Assembly: GCF_020991455.1 (NCBI RefSeq) | Contig: NZ_JAJMOX010000004.1 | Location: forward strand, 186,001-250,000 | Direction: 5' to 3' | DNA: 64,000 nucleotides | Origin: Flavobacterium sp. JAS | GTDB lineage: Bacteria > Bacteroidota > Bacteroidia > Flavobacteriales > Flavobacteriaceae | In this document: piece by piece, positions 34,722-44,126 of the stretch | How the letters are laid out: every line of letters begins with the position of its first letter | How positions within the stretch are numbered: the stretch's first letter is position 1 | Notes under the pieces: generated by a model | The model's database searches: none | The model's input: the letters and a program-made list of their open reading frames with translations, nothing else | What the model was told of the DNA's origin: nothing | Position numbers and translations under genes: made by a program

Positions 34722-35714
34722 CTAAGCAAACTCATATCCTGCATAAACCTGTTCGATTTCTTTCATGATATTGAATAAATCTTCAGGCGCATCAGTTGTA
34801 ACCAGTTTTTGTTTGAATTCTTTAAAAGAGTGAATACCTTTAAAATAATTGGTATAATGACGACGCATTTCAACAATTCCTAAACGTTCACCTTTCCATT
34901 CCATCGACCACATTAAATGGTTTCTGGCAGCTTCTACACGATCAACAACCGTTGGAGCAGGTAAATGTTCTCCGGTTTTAAAGAAATGCTTGATTTCATT
35001 AAAAATCCATGGATAACCAATTGCGGCACGACCAATCATGATTCCGTCAATACCGTATTCATTTTTATATTTTAATGCTTTTTCAGGACTGTCGATATCG
35101 CCATTTCCAAAAATAGGCATTGTAATTCTAGGATTGTTTTTTACACGAGCAATATGCGACCAATCGGCATGGCCTTTATACATTTGCGCACGGGTTCTGG
35201 CGTGAATCGTCAAAGCCTGAACACCTATGTCCTGTAACCTTTCAGCAACTTCATCAATATTAATAGAGTTGTCATCCCAACCTAAACGTGTTTTAACAGT
35301 AACCGGTAAATCAGTACTTCTGATCACGGCTTTTGTTAAACGCACCATCAAATCAACATCTTTCAAAACTCCGGCTCCGGCACCTTTACAAACTACTTTT
35401 TTTACCGGACATCCAAAATTAATATCCACTAAATCCGGCTTTACAGTAGAAACAATTTTAGACGAAAGCGCCATTGCTTCTTCATCACCACCAAAAATCT
35501 GAATTCCAACAGGGCGTTCGTAATCAAAAATATCCAACTTCATTCTACTTTTAATAGCATCACGAATCAATCCTTCCGATGAAATAAATTCAGAATACAT
35601 CATGTCAGCGCCATGCGTTTTGCATAATCTGCGAAACGGTGGATCACTAACATCTTCCATCGGTGCGAGTAATAAAGGAAATTCAGGTAATTCTATGTTG
35701 CCAATCTTGACCAT
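34722..35714 (-). CDS. dusB: tRNA dihydrouridine synthase
   Basis: A 330-residue FMN-dependent TIM-barrel enzyme that reduces uridines in the tRNA D-loop. The FMN site begins LLLAPMEDVSDPPFR, the catalytic cysteine lies in DINFGCPVKKV, and the tRNA-binding part has TIHARTRAQMYKG and the FMN phosphate site GDIDSPE and GIMIGRAAIG. DusB is the best match among the family. The frame extends to an ATG at 35798, but the TAATTTTG promoter box at 35737-35730 lies inside that extension, so ATG 35714 (MVKIGNIELPEF) is the start. Confidence 0.92.
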   Translation of the reverse strand: MVKIGNIELPEFPLLLAPMEDVSDPPFRRLCKTHGADMMYSEFISSEGLIRDAIKSRMKLDIFDYERPVGIQIFGGDEEAMALSSKIVSTVKPDLVDINFGCPVKKVVCKGAGAGVLKDVDLMVRLTKAVIRSTDLPVTVKTRLGWDDNSINIDEVAERLQDIGVQALTIHARTRAQMYKGHADWSHIARVKNNPRITMPIFGNGDIDSPEKALKYKNEYGIDGIMIGRAAIGYPWIFNEIKHFFKTGEHLPAPTVVDRVEAARNHLMWSMEWKGERLGIVEMRRHYTNYFKGIHSFKEFKQKLVTTDAPEDLFNIMKEIEQVYAGYEFA

Positions 35715-35729
35715 CTTCAATATTTTTTG

Positions 35730-35737
35730 CAAAATTA
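35730..35737 (-). promoter_or_regulatory. -7 promoter element (TAATTTTG) for dusB
   Basis: On the minus strand TAATTTTG matches TAnnTTTG, 15 bases before the ATG at 35714. It rules out the upstream in-frame ATG at 35798. Confidence 0.6.
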
Positions 35738-35771
35738 CAACATTTAGTTCAATTTGTACCAAATTGAGGTT

Positions 35772-35847
35772 CAAAGGTTCAGAGAGGCAAAGGTTCAAAG
35801 GTTTTTTATCAGGCTAATGAGAAAACCTTTGTTCCTCTGAACCTTTG
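35772..35847. repeat. Imperfect palindromic repeat with GGTTCAAAGG/CCTTTGAACC-like units
   Basis: CAAAGGTTCAGAG (35772-35784) pairs with CTCTGAACCTTTG (35835-35847), and CAAAGGTTTT (35796-35805) with AAAACCTTTG (35822-35831). The nested arms could form a long hairpin between dusB and the AMP-dependent ligase, at the edge of the pigment cluster. Confidence 0.6.
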
Positions 35848-35864
35848 TCGCTTTGTACCTACTA

Positions 35865-37154
35865 TTAAGTTCTATAGTCAAAAAATCGAATTGGTTTTCG
35901 ACTCATCGGATTAAAAACTAAAGGATTCAAAGTTTCTTTCGAAGCGAATTCTATTTTTGGAGTTACTCTTAATTTGGCTCTGAAATGGTCTTTTATTTCC
36001 TGTAAAAATTCAGGAGTTTGATTTTTTACAGCAATCTTTATCACGATTTCATCAGTTCCTAAATCGTTGGTAGAAATCTCGATAATATGATTTTCGATAT
36101 TATCAAAACCACTCAAAACATCATTCATCGCTGGCGGATAAAGTGTTGTTCCTTTGTATTTTATCATTTGTTTTTTGCGTCCAATTACGGGACCAACACG
36201 CAAAGTATTTCTTCCGCAAGCACAAGGCTCGTTATGAAGCTGAACAATGTCTCCGGTTTTAAAACGTAACAAAGGCATCGCTTCAATACCCAAAGTAGTA
36301 AAAGTTAATTCGCCAACTTCGCCATTTTTTACAGGAATATTATTCTCATCCAGAACTTCAACGATAATCAATTCGGGATGATGATGACCACCAATTCCGT
36401 GTTCACATTCTGTAAAAGCCGTACTCATTTCGGTAGAAGCATAAGTTGAAAACAACTTAATATTCCATTTTTCGATAATTTTTTGAGACAAAGTATTCAT
36501 CGAAAAATCCTCATTTCGCAAAGACTCTCCAATACAAATAGCACCTTTTATGCTTGAATTATTATAATCAATCCCATGAATTTCGGCGTATTCAATTAAT
36601 TTCAAAAGAAAAGAAGGAACCGTAATTAAATAAGAAGGTTTGTATTTTAAAATAGAATCCCATTGTAATTCTGGAATTCCCGCACCAACACGAATTACAC
36701 CAACTTTTAATTTTCGCAATCCCAGAAAATAAGCCAGTCCAGCCATAAATTTTCTGTCGATTGTCGTCATTAATTGTACCACATCGCCTTCCGCAATTCC
36801 GGCGCAGGCAAACGAAATCGCTTCATTATAAGCCAATCGATCTAAATCAGAATCGGTTAAACCAAAAGTCACAGGATCGCCTAAAGTACCTGAAGTCGAG
36901 GCATAGTCGATAATTTTATGTTGCGGAACACAGACAAAATCATCATTGTATTCTTGTAGATCTTCTTTTGTGGTTACAGGTAAATGTTGTAAATCTTCAA
37001 GTGTTTTAACTTTCGAAAGATCAATGTTTTGTCCTGCAAAAAGACGTTTGTAAAAAGGAGAATTTTGACTGATATACTGTAAAAGTTCGGCTAGTTTTTG
37101 TTCCTGAAAAATTTTAATTTCTTCTAAAGAATTTTTTTCTATTGCTGGAATCAT
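35865..37154 (-). CDS. AMP-dependent ligase, phenylacetate-CoA ligase-like
   Basis: A 429-residue adenylate-forming enzyme of the PaaK group. Motifs: YASTSGTLGDP (P-loop-like phosphate grip), STYASTEMSTAF (A5 region), a zinc-like CACGR in the middle, LRFKTGDIV (A7) and a short C-terminal domain. In aryl-polyene and flexirubin clusters such a ligase loads the aryl starter acid (coumarate-like) onto an ACP or CoA. It overlaps the next gene by 4 bases and is the last gene of the minus-strand cluster, followed by the palindrome at 35772-35847. Confidence 0.85.
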   Translation of the reverse strand: MIPAIEKNSLEEIKIFQEQKLAELLQYISQNSPFYKRLFAGQNIDLSKVKTLEDLQHLPVTTKEDLQEYNDDFVCVPQHKIIDYASTSGTLGDPVTFGLTDSDLDRLAYNEAISFACAGIAEGDVVQLMTTIDRKFMAGLAYFLGLRKLKVGVIRVGAGIPELQWDSILKYKPSYLITVPSFLLKLIEYAEIHGIDYNNSSIKGAICIGESLRNEDFSMNTLSQKIIEKWNIKLFSTYASTEMSTAFTECEHGIGGHHHPELIIVEVLDENNIPVKNGEVGELTFTTLGIEAMPLLRFKTGDIVQLHNEPCACGRNTLRVGPVIGRKKQMIKYKGTTLYPPAMNDVLSGFDNIENHIIEISTNDLGTDEIVIKIAVKNQTPEFLQEIKDHFRAKLRVTPKIEFASKETLNPLVFNPMSRKPIRFFDYRT

Positions 37155-38824
37155 TGTAATTTTCTTTTGAGTTTTTTTAAATATTTTTCAATTTCTGCTT
37201 TATCAGGAACTGTTGTAATTTCTTTGGTCAAAGCTTTTTCAAAATTAGATTGAGCCAGCTGATATTCTTTTTTTTGATAAAAGTACAACCCTGCTTTGTA
37301 ATACACAACCCAATAATCAGGGTTTAAAGATTGATAGTTCTGGATAAATTCCGGACTTATTGTTTCTTTCTTTTTCAGATACAAATCTATTTTATCGTCT
37401 TCAATTCTAAATTTTTGATAATTTGCATAAGCCGTAGTTTTTAGAAAAGGATCTTTTGCAATATTTAGATTTTCTTCTTGAAATGAAATCACAGAATTTG
37501 TTTTTCTTTCTTTAAAAATAGAATCGAGATTGTAACAAACAAACTCACCCAATTGATATGGATTTGCCGAAATCCAAACCAATTTTTCTTTGGGTTCAAA
37601 AATAATTCCGTGATGTGCCATCAATTGATTCAATGCTTTTTCGTTACCATAACCTAAAGAAATATTCTGCAAACCCTCTTTATTTCTTAGAATTTCAGAA
37701 GCAATTTTTGGATTGATTTTAGGGTTTTCTGTAAAAAGCTCTTCTATTCTTTCCAGTCGATATTCAGAATGACTATTGGCAATTTGAAGCTGATTTCTCT
37801 TTTCATCTTTTAAATCTTCGCCTTGAAAATGATTCGAACAAATTAATTGATCACTGTTTGGAACATCATAAACATCCATTTTTTTAGGAGAAACTTCAAT
37901 CAAAACGGCTTTGTTATCGTGAGCACTTCCCACCATAATTGATTCTGAAACAAACACTTTTCTTTTTTTGGCGATTGCAATTGCTTCATCAATAGTTGCG
38001 GCATGCTGTAAAATTTCGCGAGTCACAACTGAAATTGGTGTTTTTGCAATCATCGGAATTTTTGATTTTGAGGCATTAATCGTAACCGTCAAACCTTCCT
38101 GATTCATACCAGAAACCGCTCCAATCATTCCGGGCCAGGTAACCATCATAAATTTGTGACCCTCTTTCGGATTTATAAACGCAATGATTTTATTTTCCGC
38201 GAAAGCGTCACTTACATAAAAATCAAAATTGCGTCCAAGAATTAAATTTCCAGTCTCGGATTTTTCTCCCCAAGCCGCAAAAGATGAGCAGCCAACCAAA
38301 GCCAAATCTTGCAAAGCGTGACCAATATCGTGTGCGGCATGCAGGTATAAACTTCGTTGATATTGCGGTGCGATGTTATCAAAATCGAGGGAAGTATATT
38401 GAGAAACCCCATAAATTTCTGATTGATATTCTGGAGTAACATTTGAATATAATTTTCTATTGTACCATTTTAAGAAATAACGCAGCATTTTTTGCTCAAA
38501 TTTTGAAGGAATTAAATCCTTTATTTTGGAGAAAAATATCTGCTCTTGTTTTTTAAGAAGAGAATCCGACAAAGCTCCGGTTGTTAACCCAATTTGAAAC
38601 GGATCGCCTTCAACATATAATTCCCAAAGACCTTGCTTATTTTTTAAAAGTGAACTTTTTCCGGAGATAAATAAACTGTCAGATTGTTTGGTTACGACTG
38701 GTTTTGTGGCATTATAATTTGAAGTATCAGGCAGATGATGCATTGATTTTGAGGTACCGCAAGAAGCGAGTATCAATAAAAAAACGATCAGGGTAAATAA
38801 TTTAATTCGGTTTTTCATACGCAC
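37151..38824 (-). CDS. C45-type Ntn-hydrolase/acyltransferase lipoprotein
   Basis: A 557-residue lipoprotein (lipobox LASC before GTSKSM). The central domain resembles acyl-CoA:6-aminopenicillanic acid acyltransferase (peptidase C45, Ntn fold): a probable nucleophile cysteine in ALVGCSSFAAWG, then LGRNFDFY and GMIGAVSGMNQEGLTVTIN. The last 70 residues look like a TPR pair. In this family the chain usually cuts itself before that cysteine. Here it may hydrolyse or transfer an acyl group on the pigment in the periplasm or outer membrane; this is inference. The 4-base overlap and cluster position support co-expression. Confidence 0.78.
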   Translation of the reverse strand: MRMKNRIKLFTLIVFLLILASCGTSKSMHHLPDTSNYNATKPVVTKQSDSLFISGKSSLLKNKQGLWELYVEGDPFQIGLTTGALSDSLLKKQEQIFFSKIKDLIPSKFEQKMLRYFLKWYNRKLYSNVTPEYQSEIYGVSQYTSLDFDNIAPQYQRSLYLHAAHDIGHALQDLALVGCSSFAAWGEKSETGNLILGRNFDFYVSDAFAENKIIAFINPKEGHKFMMVTWPGMIGAVSGMNQEGLTVTINASKSKIPMIAKTPISVVTREILQHAATIDEAIAIAKKRKVFVSESIMVGSAHDNKAVLIEVSPKKMDVYDVPNSDQLICSNHFQGEDLKDEKRNQLQIANSHSEYRLERIEELFTENPKINPKIASEILRNKEGLQNISLGYGNEKALNQLMAHHGIIFEPKEKLVWISANPYQLGEFVCYNLDSIFKERKTNSVISFQEENLNIAKDPFLKTTAYANYQKFRIEDDKIDLYLKKKETISPEFIQNYQSLNPDYWVVYYKAGLYFYQKKEYQLAQSNFEKALTKEITTVPDKAEIEKYLKKLKRKLQ

Positions 38825-38826
38825 AT

Positions 38827-40347
38827 TTATTCAGCAGAAACCTGATTAATTTTATTCACCAAATATTCTTTTCCAATAATTTCGGAGCACGTTACAACAG
38901 CTCCAATGGTCACACCAAGAACGCCGTGCATGTTGATACTTTGACCTGTAAGATACAAATTATCAAGTTTAGTTTTTGACGGAATCAAGGTTTTCATAGG
39001 ATTGTCTGAATCCTTAACATAACCGTACATATTACCATTGTGTCCGCCAATATAATCACGATACGAAAGCGGAGTAGAGGTATGAATCGACCGTATACAA
39101 TCTTTTATACCCGGAAATTTTAGTTCGATTTCATCCAGAAATTTAGCTGTTTTTCTCGATTTGAATTGCTCATAACTTTCTCCACGATCATTTTCTTCGA
39201 CAGTTGTATTAAAAGTATCGATCCAGGGTGCAACATCATCATACTTCATATAGGTAATAAAAGTCATTCCTTCAGCCCAGATTTCCTGTTTTTTTGAGGC
39301 ATTCATAGAAGCCATAAAAGCTTTTGGCCAAGAAGTTTCGTCATAGTCATGTGCGCTCCAAACCTCACTGCTTTTCTTAAAATGATAATGATTATGATTG
39401 ATGTATTTGAAAGTTTCGGGCTTAAAAACAACATATAAACTAAAGGCCGAAATAACGCCTTCGAGACTCTGAATCCGGCTAAAAAAAGCTTTCCTGAAAT
39501 TCTCTTCGCCAACAAGTTTCAGCGTAGCTTTTGGGTCTATATTAGAGATGAAACGAGTTCCGGAAACGGTAGTTCCATCTTTCATTTCTACCGATGTTAC
39601 TTTGTTGTTTTCAACATTAAAACGAGTAACTTCTTTGTATTTATAAAATTCGCCACCGTGCTTTTTGAGCTGCTTTAAAAGTTGTTTCGTAATCTGACTC
39701 CCGCCATTAATGCAACGCCATGAACTTTGAATATACGAGTTGACCGAAAGGGCATGAACGTAAAAAGGCGATTTATCCGGAATTCCTGCATACAGAAAAT
39801 TTGAACCGGCCAAAACTGCTTTTAGTTTTTCATTTTCGGTAAAAGATTCGATAGTTTCTTTGGCGTTGAGAGCCAAAATTTCATTGTCATATTTCCCTTC
39901 CCAGTTTAAATTATAAAGCGGAAAAGAGTCGCAGATTGTTTTTAATTTTTCGCAATATTCTTTGATGTTTGCTTTTTCATCAGGAAAATAAACACCCAAT
40001 TGATCGACAAAATTTTCGTAACCCTGCGCATGCGGATATTCGTTTTTATCATCTTCAAAAGAGATAATGTCGAAACCATTTTCATCTAATTTTTTCAGAT
40101 TTAATTGGTCAATAATCCCCAGATATTTAAAATACTTATATAGATTTTGACCTTTTTCAAGACCGCCTATGTAATGGATTCCAGTATCAAAAATGGTTTT
40201 GTCTCGTACAAAAGTCTGTAGATTTCCGCCATATTGATTGTTTTTTTCGAGTACACAAACGCTGTAACCTTCTTTTGCCAGAATAATAGAGGACACTAAA
40301 CCGCCTAAACCGCTGCCAACAATTATTACATCGTAATGCTCTTTCAT
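38827..40347 (-). CDS. Phytoene desaturase-like FAD oxidoreductase
   Basis: A 506-residue flavoprotein of the CrtI/retinol saturase group. The N-terminal dinucleotide-binding motif is GSGLGGLVSSIILAKEGYSV, and the C-terminal FAD segment reads NLYLTGQSINMHGVLG. It probably oxidises or reduces C=C bonds of the polyene or alkyl chain of the pigment; carotenoid action is also possible, but no other carotenoid gene is here. It sits 1 base from the MMPL gene and 2 from the C45 gene, so it is part of the operon. Confidence 0.85.
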   Translation of the reverse strand: MKEHYDVIIVGSGLGGLVSSIILAKEGYSVCVLEKNNQYGGNLQTFVRDKTIFDTGIHYIGGLEKGQNLYKYFKYLGIIDQLNLKKLDENGFDIISFEDDKNEYPHAQGYENFVDQLGVYFPDEKANIKEYCEKLKTICDSFPLYNLNWEGKYDNEILALNAKETIESFTENEKLKAVLAGSNFLYAGIPDKSPFYVHALSVNSYIQSSWRCINGGSQITKQLLKQLKKHGGEFYKYKEVTRFNVENNKVTSVEMKDGTTVSGTRFISNIDPKATLKLVGEENFRKAFFSRIQSLEGVISAFSLYVVFKPETFKYINHNHYHFKKSSEVWSAHDYDETSWPKAFMASMNASKKQEIWAEGMTFITYMKYDDVAPWIDTFNTTVEENDRGESYEQFKSRKTAKFLDEIELKFPGIKDCIRSIHTSTPLSYRDYIGGHNGNMYGYVKDSDNPMKTLIPSKTKLDNLYLTGQSINMHGVLGVTIGAVVTCSEIIGKEYLVNKINQVSAE

Positions 40348-40348
40348 A

Positions 40349-43300
40349 CTATTTTTTCTTTAATACGATTATAGAATTTTCGTCAAAAACACAATCAAAA
40401 CCAAAGTTAATCAAAGTGTTTTTTAAATTAGAACTATCCATTAAAATAACGCACGTAGTTGTAGAAACAATTTTTTCAAGATCATTTTTATAACTTTCAT
40501 CAGAGATTAAAACTGCATCGAATTGATTTTCCAGAAGGGTTTCGAGATTTTCTTCATAGAATATTTTTCTTTTTTTAACGATATAATTGGTTTTAGAAAT
40601 CTCACGTTTTTCTTCATCATTATTATAAGAATAAATTTTTCGCTGCGGTTCCTGCAAGGCCAGTAACACATCTAATTGTCCATAATCATTAGACAAATGC
40701 GCAATTTTGGCTTTCGCCGAAATGTGCTGATTTAAGTGATAATAGTTTTCAAGATTCTTTTTTAAATCGGTTTTTACACCTTTTATAATTTCAATTTCTT
40801 TGTAGTCGTAACTATGAAGAAGCATTTTCTTGAAATATTCCGGACCTTCTATTTCCTGACGGATTTCTTGAAATTTAGACTTAAAGAAAACACTTATTTC
40901 CTTTGTTCTTTCGGCATAATTTTTTCCAAAAGAAAGATTCTCAGGTGCAATTCTTTCTAAAATAGAAAGCGTAAGACTGCCGTCATGAATTACAAAATCA
41001 CCTTTTGGAAGCCTTTCTGAAGCACCATGAATAAGAACAGGAAGAATGTCTAAATTGAATTCTTCGGCAAGATAAAAAGCACCTTTATGAAAGCGTTTAA
41101 TCTGATTACTTTCAGAACGGGTTCCTTCAGGAAAAATCATTAACGAATATCCTTCGTTTACTTTTTGACGTAAATGTTCGACACCTTCTTCAAGTCCTTC
41201 AGAAACGGGATAGAAACCAGCTTTTCTAACCGTGGCACCAAAAATTGGTGAATTGTAAACCCAATCATTTACCAGAAAAATAATTTTCGGACTCAACATT
41301 CCGATAGCCAAAATATCTAAAAACGAAGAATGATTGGCAATAATAATCGCCGGTTTTTCGAAATTTTCATTAAACTTATTGATGATTTTTTTATGCATAA
41401 ATGGATTTGAATACAATACCGATTTCATGAATTTTGAAATACAATATCTAAATCCTTTCATTTTTGTTTTTTCATTTAGCGGAATTATCGGCATAATGAT
41501 CAAACAGAAAAGAGACATTAAAACACCGCCAAGTCCGTAATAGAAAAAAGATAAAACACCATGTACAAATGATCGTAACTCAAAAGGAGCATTTCCGTTT
41601 TTTGGTCTATTTGATAAGAATAATTTAAAGAGAATTGGATAGAAAATAAACGTAATAATCAAAGCTGCAAAAACCCCAATTAATGAAACCGATGAAATAG
41701 ATCGTAACGCCGGATGTTGTGCAAAAATCATGGCGCCAATTCCTAAAATAGTCGTAATAACTGCCAGAATAATTGAAGTTCTGTAAATGGCAATTTCGTT
41801 CTTTCCGGTTGTATATTCTTTTTGAAGTGCGCTCGTCATGAAAATACTAAAATCGACACCATGACCAAAAATCAAAGTGCAGACAATCATACTGAAAATA
41901 TTTAATTGAATGCCAAAAATGCCCATGATTCCTGCCGTAACAATTCCCGTTAAGGCAATCGGGATACAGCTTACGATGACTAATTCGACTCTTCTGAAAA
42001 AGAAAAATAAAATCAGAATTACAGCCACAAAAGAATAATTTACAAGCGAATTAAAATCAGTTTTTAAAGTGCTGAAAAAAGTTTCATTCATTTGCTGACG
42101 GTCAATCGCAATCAGATTATTTTTGGCTGAAGCCGATTTTACAAAAGCGTCACGCTGTTGCGGCGTAACTTTTACCAAAGTTGAAATCGTGAAAAATCCA
42201 TTTTTTTCGGTTACAAATTCTTTTAGCTGTAAAGCCTGAATTTTTAAATAATCATCAGCTTTGATCGGTTTGAAATCAAAATCTAAATGATCAAAAAAGA
42301 TGGAATATGTTGTGGGTTTAAAACCAAGTTTAGAACCTTCGGTAATTAGTCCAGATTTTAAAAGTTGTTTTTTATTCGAGTTCCAGAACGAATTCCATTT
42401 GTCGATTTTCTGTTTTTGTTCCTTCTGCGAAAGCATAATTCCGCCAACAGAACTGAAATTTAAGATTTTATCTTGTTGCTTTTCTTTTGATAAATCGGCA
42501 AAAAGCCGACTGTTGTTTTGCAAAACTTCCTCCATACTATTTCCGTATGAAGCCACGTAAATTGTTTTTGAAGTTAAACTCGTACTTTCTTCGAGTTCTT
42601 TTTCGGCTGCTTTGATTTCTTTCGGAACAAAATTTAATTGCGATAAATCGTTATTGAAGCCAACATTATTATAAGTAAAAAAGCAAATGATTGTGATTAA
42701 AACGCAAAAACCAATTAAGAATTTATTGTTATGAAAGGAAAAATGAGCCAGTTTGTCGATGACATTTTTCTTGTGATCAAAATTGTTTTCTTTCGGTTTA
42801 TATAAATGCGGAACTATCAAAAGCGAGAAAAACGCCGAAGCCATAACAATTACAGCAGCAAAAATCCCTAAGTCATTTAACGCATCAGATTTCACAAAAA
42901 GCAAACACAAAAAGGCAACAGCTGTTGTTGAACTACTCATGATTACCGGCATCGTAATGTCTTTGTACAAAGTTTTTACATCGCTATTATGTTTGTAATG
43001 TGTTAGAATATGTATCGAATAATCGATTGTGATTCCTAATAGAATAGAACCAATTCCGAGTGAGATTGCTGAAATTTGTTCCTTGACAAAATATAAAAAT
43101 GCCACGGCAAACAAAGCTCCAAATACGGTTGGAAGAAAAATAATTAGCGGAATGAATACCTTACGATAAAATAAAATCAGAATCAACATCAGCGTAATCA
43201 TTGCGATAGTTGTTGTTAAAATAATATCGCTTTTAATTTGATTGGCATTGGCAACCGCAATCAAAGCCGAACCAAAATAACTAATCGAAGTTTTGGTTTT

Positions 43301-44029
43301 AAATTTCTGATTTAGATTATCCTGAATTGATTTAAGTTTAGCGGCAAAAAGGGTATTTTTTTCTGTTTCGCTCGAAGGAAGATTTGAGGTAATAAAAAGC
43401 AGTAATTTCTTTTTGTCCTTAGTCATTACAAAACCATTATCGAGCGTAAAGTCGTCACCAATATTAAGTTGCTGTAATTTTTTAAGGGCAATAAATGAAA
43501 TCCCAAGCGGATCTTGCAGAATAAAATCTTTGGTGATAAATCCTGACGGCGAAATAATCGATTTGTAATTTCCCTGAACAGTTGCAGCAATACTATCTTT
43601 TTGAAGCTTTTCCTGAATCGCTGCGTAATCTTTATTGTCTAGAAAAAGCGGAAGATTATTGTAAACAAAATCAATAGTTTCCTGAATATTTTCTTCGTCA
43701 ACTTTTCCCTGAATTCCGGTTACGTAAGGTTTGCAGGATTTGGCAACGCTGTCTGAAAAAGCAGTTGCCATTTCTTTTAAATCTTCGTCGGTTCCGTTTT
43801 TTTCGAGTTTGAAAATAACGGTAATTTTATCAGCAAAATTAAGTTGTTTCAAAACTTTTGCCGTAACGTCACTTTTGTCGTTTGTTGGAATAAGTTTGGT
43901 AATGTCTTCTTCAAATTTAATTTGTGAAGCAAAAAATCCAAACGCAAAAAGCATCAGAATTGCCAATACAACCGAGAGAGATTTTCTTCGGTTTACAAAC
44001 AAATGAATGGCGTAGAAATATTGATGCAT
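40349..44029 (-). CDS. MMPL/RND exporter fused to a PlsC acyltransferase and a degenerate methyltransferase-like tail
   Basis: A 1226-residue protein. Residues about 1-820 are an MMPL-type transporter with two blocks of membrane helices and two periplasmic loops. Residues about 880-1060 are an acylglycerol-phosphate-type acyltransferase with NHSSFLD (HX4D) and FPEGTRS. Residues about 1090-1226 resemble a worn Rossmann methyltransferase (AHLSNDYGQLDVLLALQEP, then FDAVLISDES) lacking a clear SAM glycine motif. MMPL exporters occur in aryl-polyene clusters and presumably move the pigment outward. Combining an acyltransferase with the exporter would join acylation and export. Confidence 0.85.
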   Translation of the reverse strand: MHQYFYAIHLFVNRRKSLSVVLAILMLFAFGFFASQIKFEEDITKLIPTNDKSDVTAKVLKQLNFADKITVIFKLEKNGTDEDLKEMATAFSDSVAKSCKPYVTGIQGKVDEENIQETIDFVYNNLPLFLDNKDYAAIQEKLQKDSIAATVQGNYKSIISPSGFITKDFILQDPLGISFIALKKLQQLNIGDDFTLDNGFVMTKDKKKLLLFITSNLPSSETEKNTLFAAKLKSIQDNLNQKFKTKTSISYFGSALIAVANANQIKSDIILTTTIAMITLMLILILFYRKVFIPLIIFLPTVFGALFAVAFLYFVKEQISAISLGIGSILLGITIDYSIHILTHYKHNSDVKTLYKDITMPVIMSSSTTAVAFLCLLFVKSDALNDLGIFAAVIVMASAFFSLLIVPHLYKPKENNFDHKKNVIDKLAHFSFHNNKFLIGFCVLITIICFFTYNNVGFNNDLSQLNFVPKEIKAAEKELEESTSLTSKTIYVASYGNSMEEVLQNNSRLFADLSKEKQQDKILNFSSVGGIMLSQKEQKQKIDKWNSFWNSNKKQLLKSGLITEGSKLGFKPTTYSIFFDHLDFDFKPIKADDYLKIQALQLKEFVTEKNGFFTISTLVKVTPQQRDAFVKSASAKNNLIAIDRQQMNETFFSTLKTDFNSLVNYSFVAVILILFFFFRRVELVIVSCIPIALTGIVTAGIMGIFGIQLNIFSMIVCTLIFGHGVDFSIFMTSALQKEYTTGKNEIAIYRTSIILAVITTILGIGAMIFAQHPALRSISSVSLIGVFAALIITFIFYPILFKLFLSNRPKNGNAPFELRSFVHGVLSFFYYGLGGVLMSLFCLIIMPIIPLNEKTKMKGFRYCISKFMKSVLYSNPFMHKKIINKFNENFEKPAIIIANHSSFLDILAIGMLSPKIIFLVNDWVYNSPIFGATVRKAGFYPVSEGLEEGVEHLRQKVNEGYSLMIFPEGTRSESNQIKRFHKGAFYLAEEFNLDILPVLIHGASERLPKGDFVIHDGSLTLSILERIAPENLSFGKNYAERTKEISVFFKSKFQEIRQEIEGPEYFKKMLLHSYDYKEIEIIKGVKTDLKKNLENYYHLNQHISAKAKIAHLSNDYGQLDVLLALQEPQRKIYSYNNDEEKREISKTNYIVKKRKIFYEENLETLLENQFDAVLISDESYKNDLEKIVSTTTCVILMDSSNLKNTLINFGFDCVFDENSIIVLKKK

Positions 44030-44047
44030 AATTATTTTTTAAAGTTT

Positions 44048-44115
44048 TTTCGCCACGAATTTCACGAATTTTTCACGAATTGATTTGCGTTAATTTGTGA
44101 AATTTGTGGCGGAAA
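44048..44115. repeat. Imperfect palindromic repeat with CACGAATTTCACGAATT units
   Basis: Arms 44048-44070 and 44092-44115 pair with three G-T-type mismatches. The inner part repeats CACGAATT in tandem. It fills the 97-base spacer between the GT2 and MMPL genes. A similar string (GTGAAAATTAGTGTAATTCGTG) lies at 53286-53308, so it is probably a dispersed family. Confidence 0.65.
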
Positions 44116-44126
44116 ATAAATGTATT

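Noticed and set aside
35602..35817. Plus-strand open frame overlapping the dusB start
   Set aside because: It is antisense to dusB and runs into the palindromic repeat; the dusB reading has all enzyme motifs.
44048..44115. Possible CRISPR-like repeat (tandem CACGAATT units)
   Set aside because: The units are short, adjacent and form an inverted repeat with no spacers of regular size.
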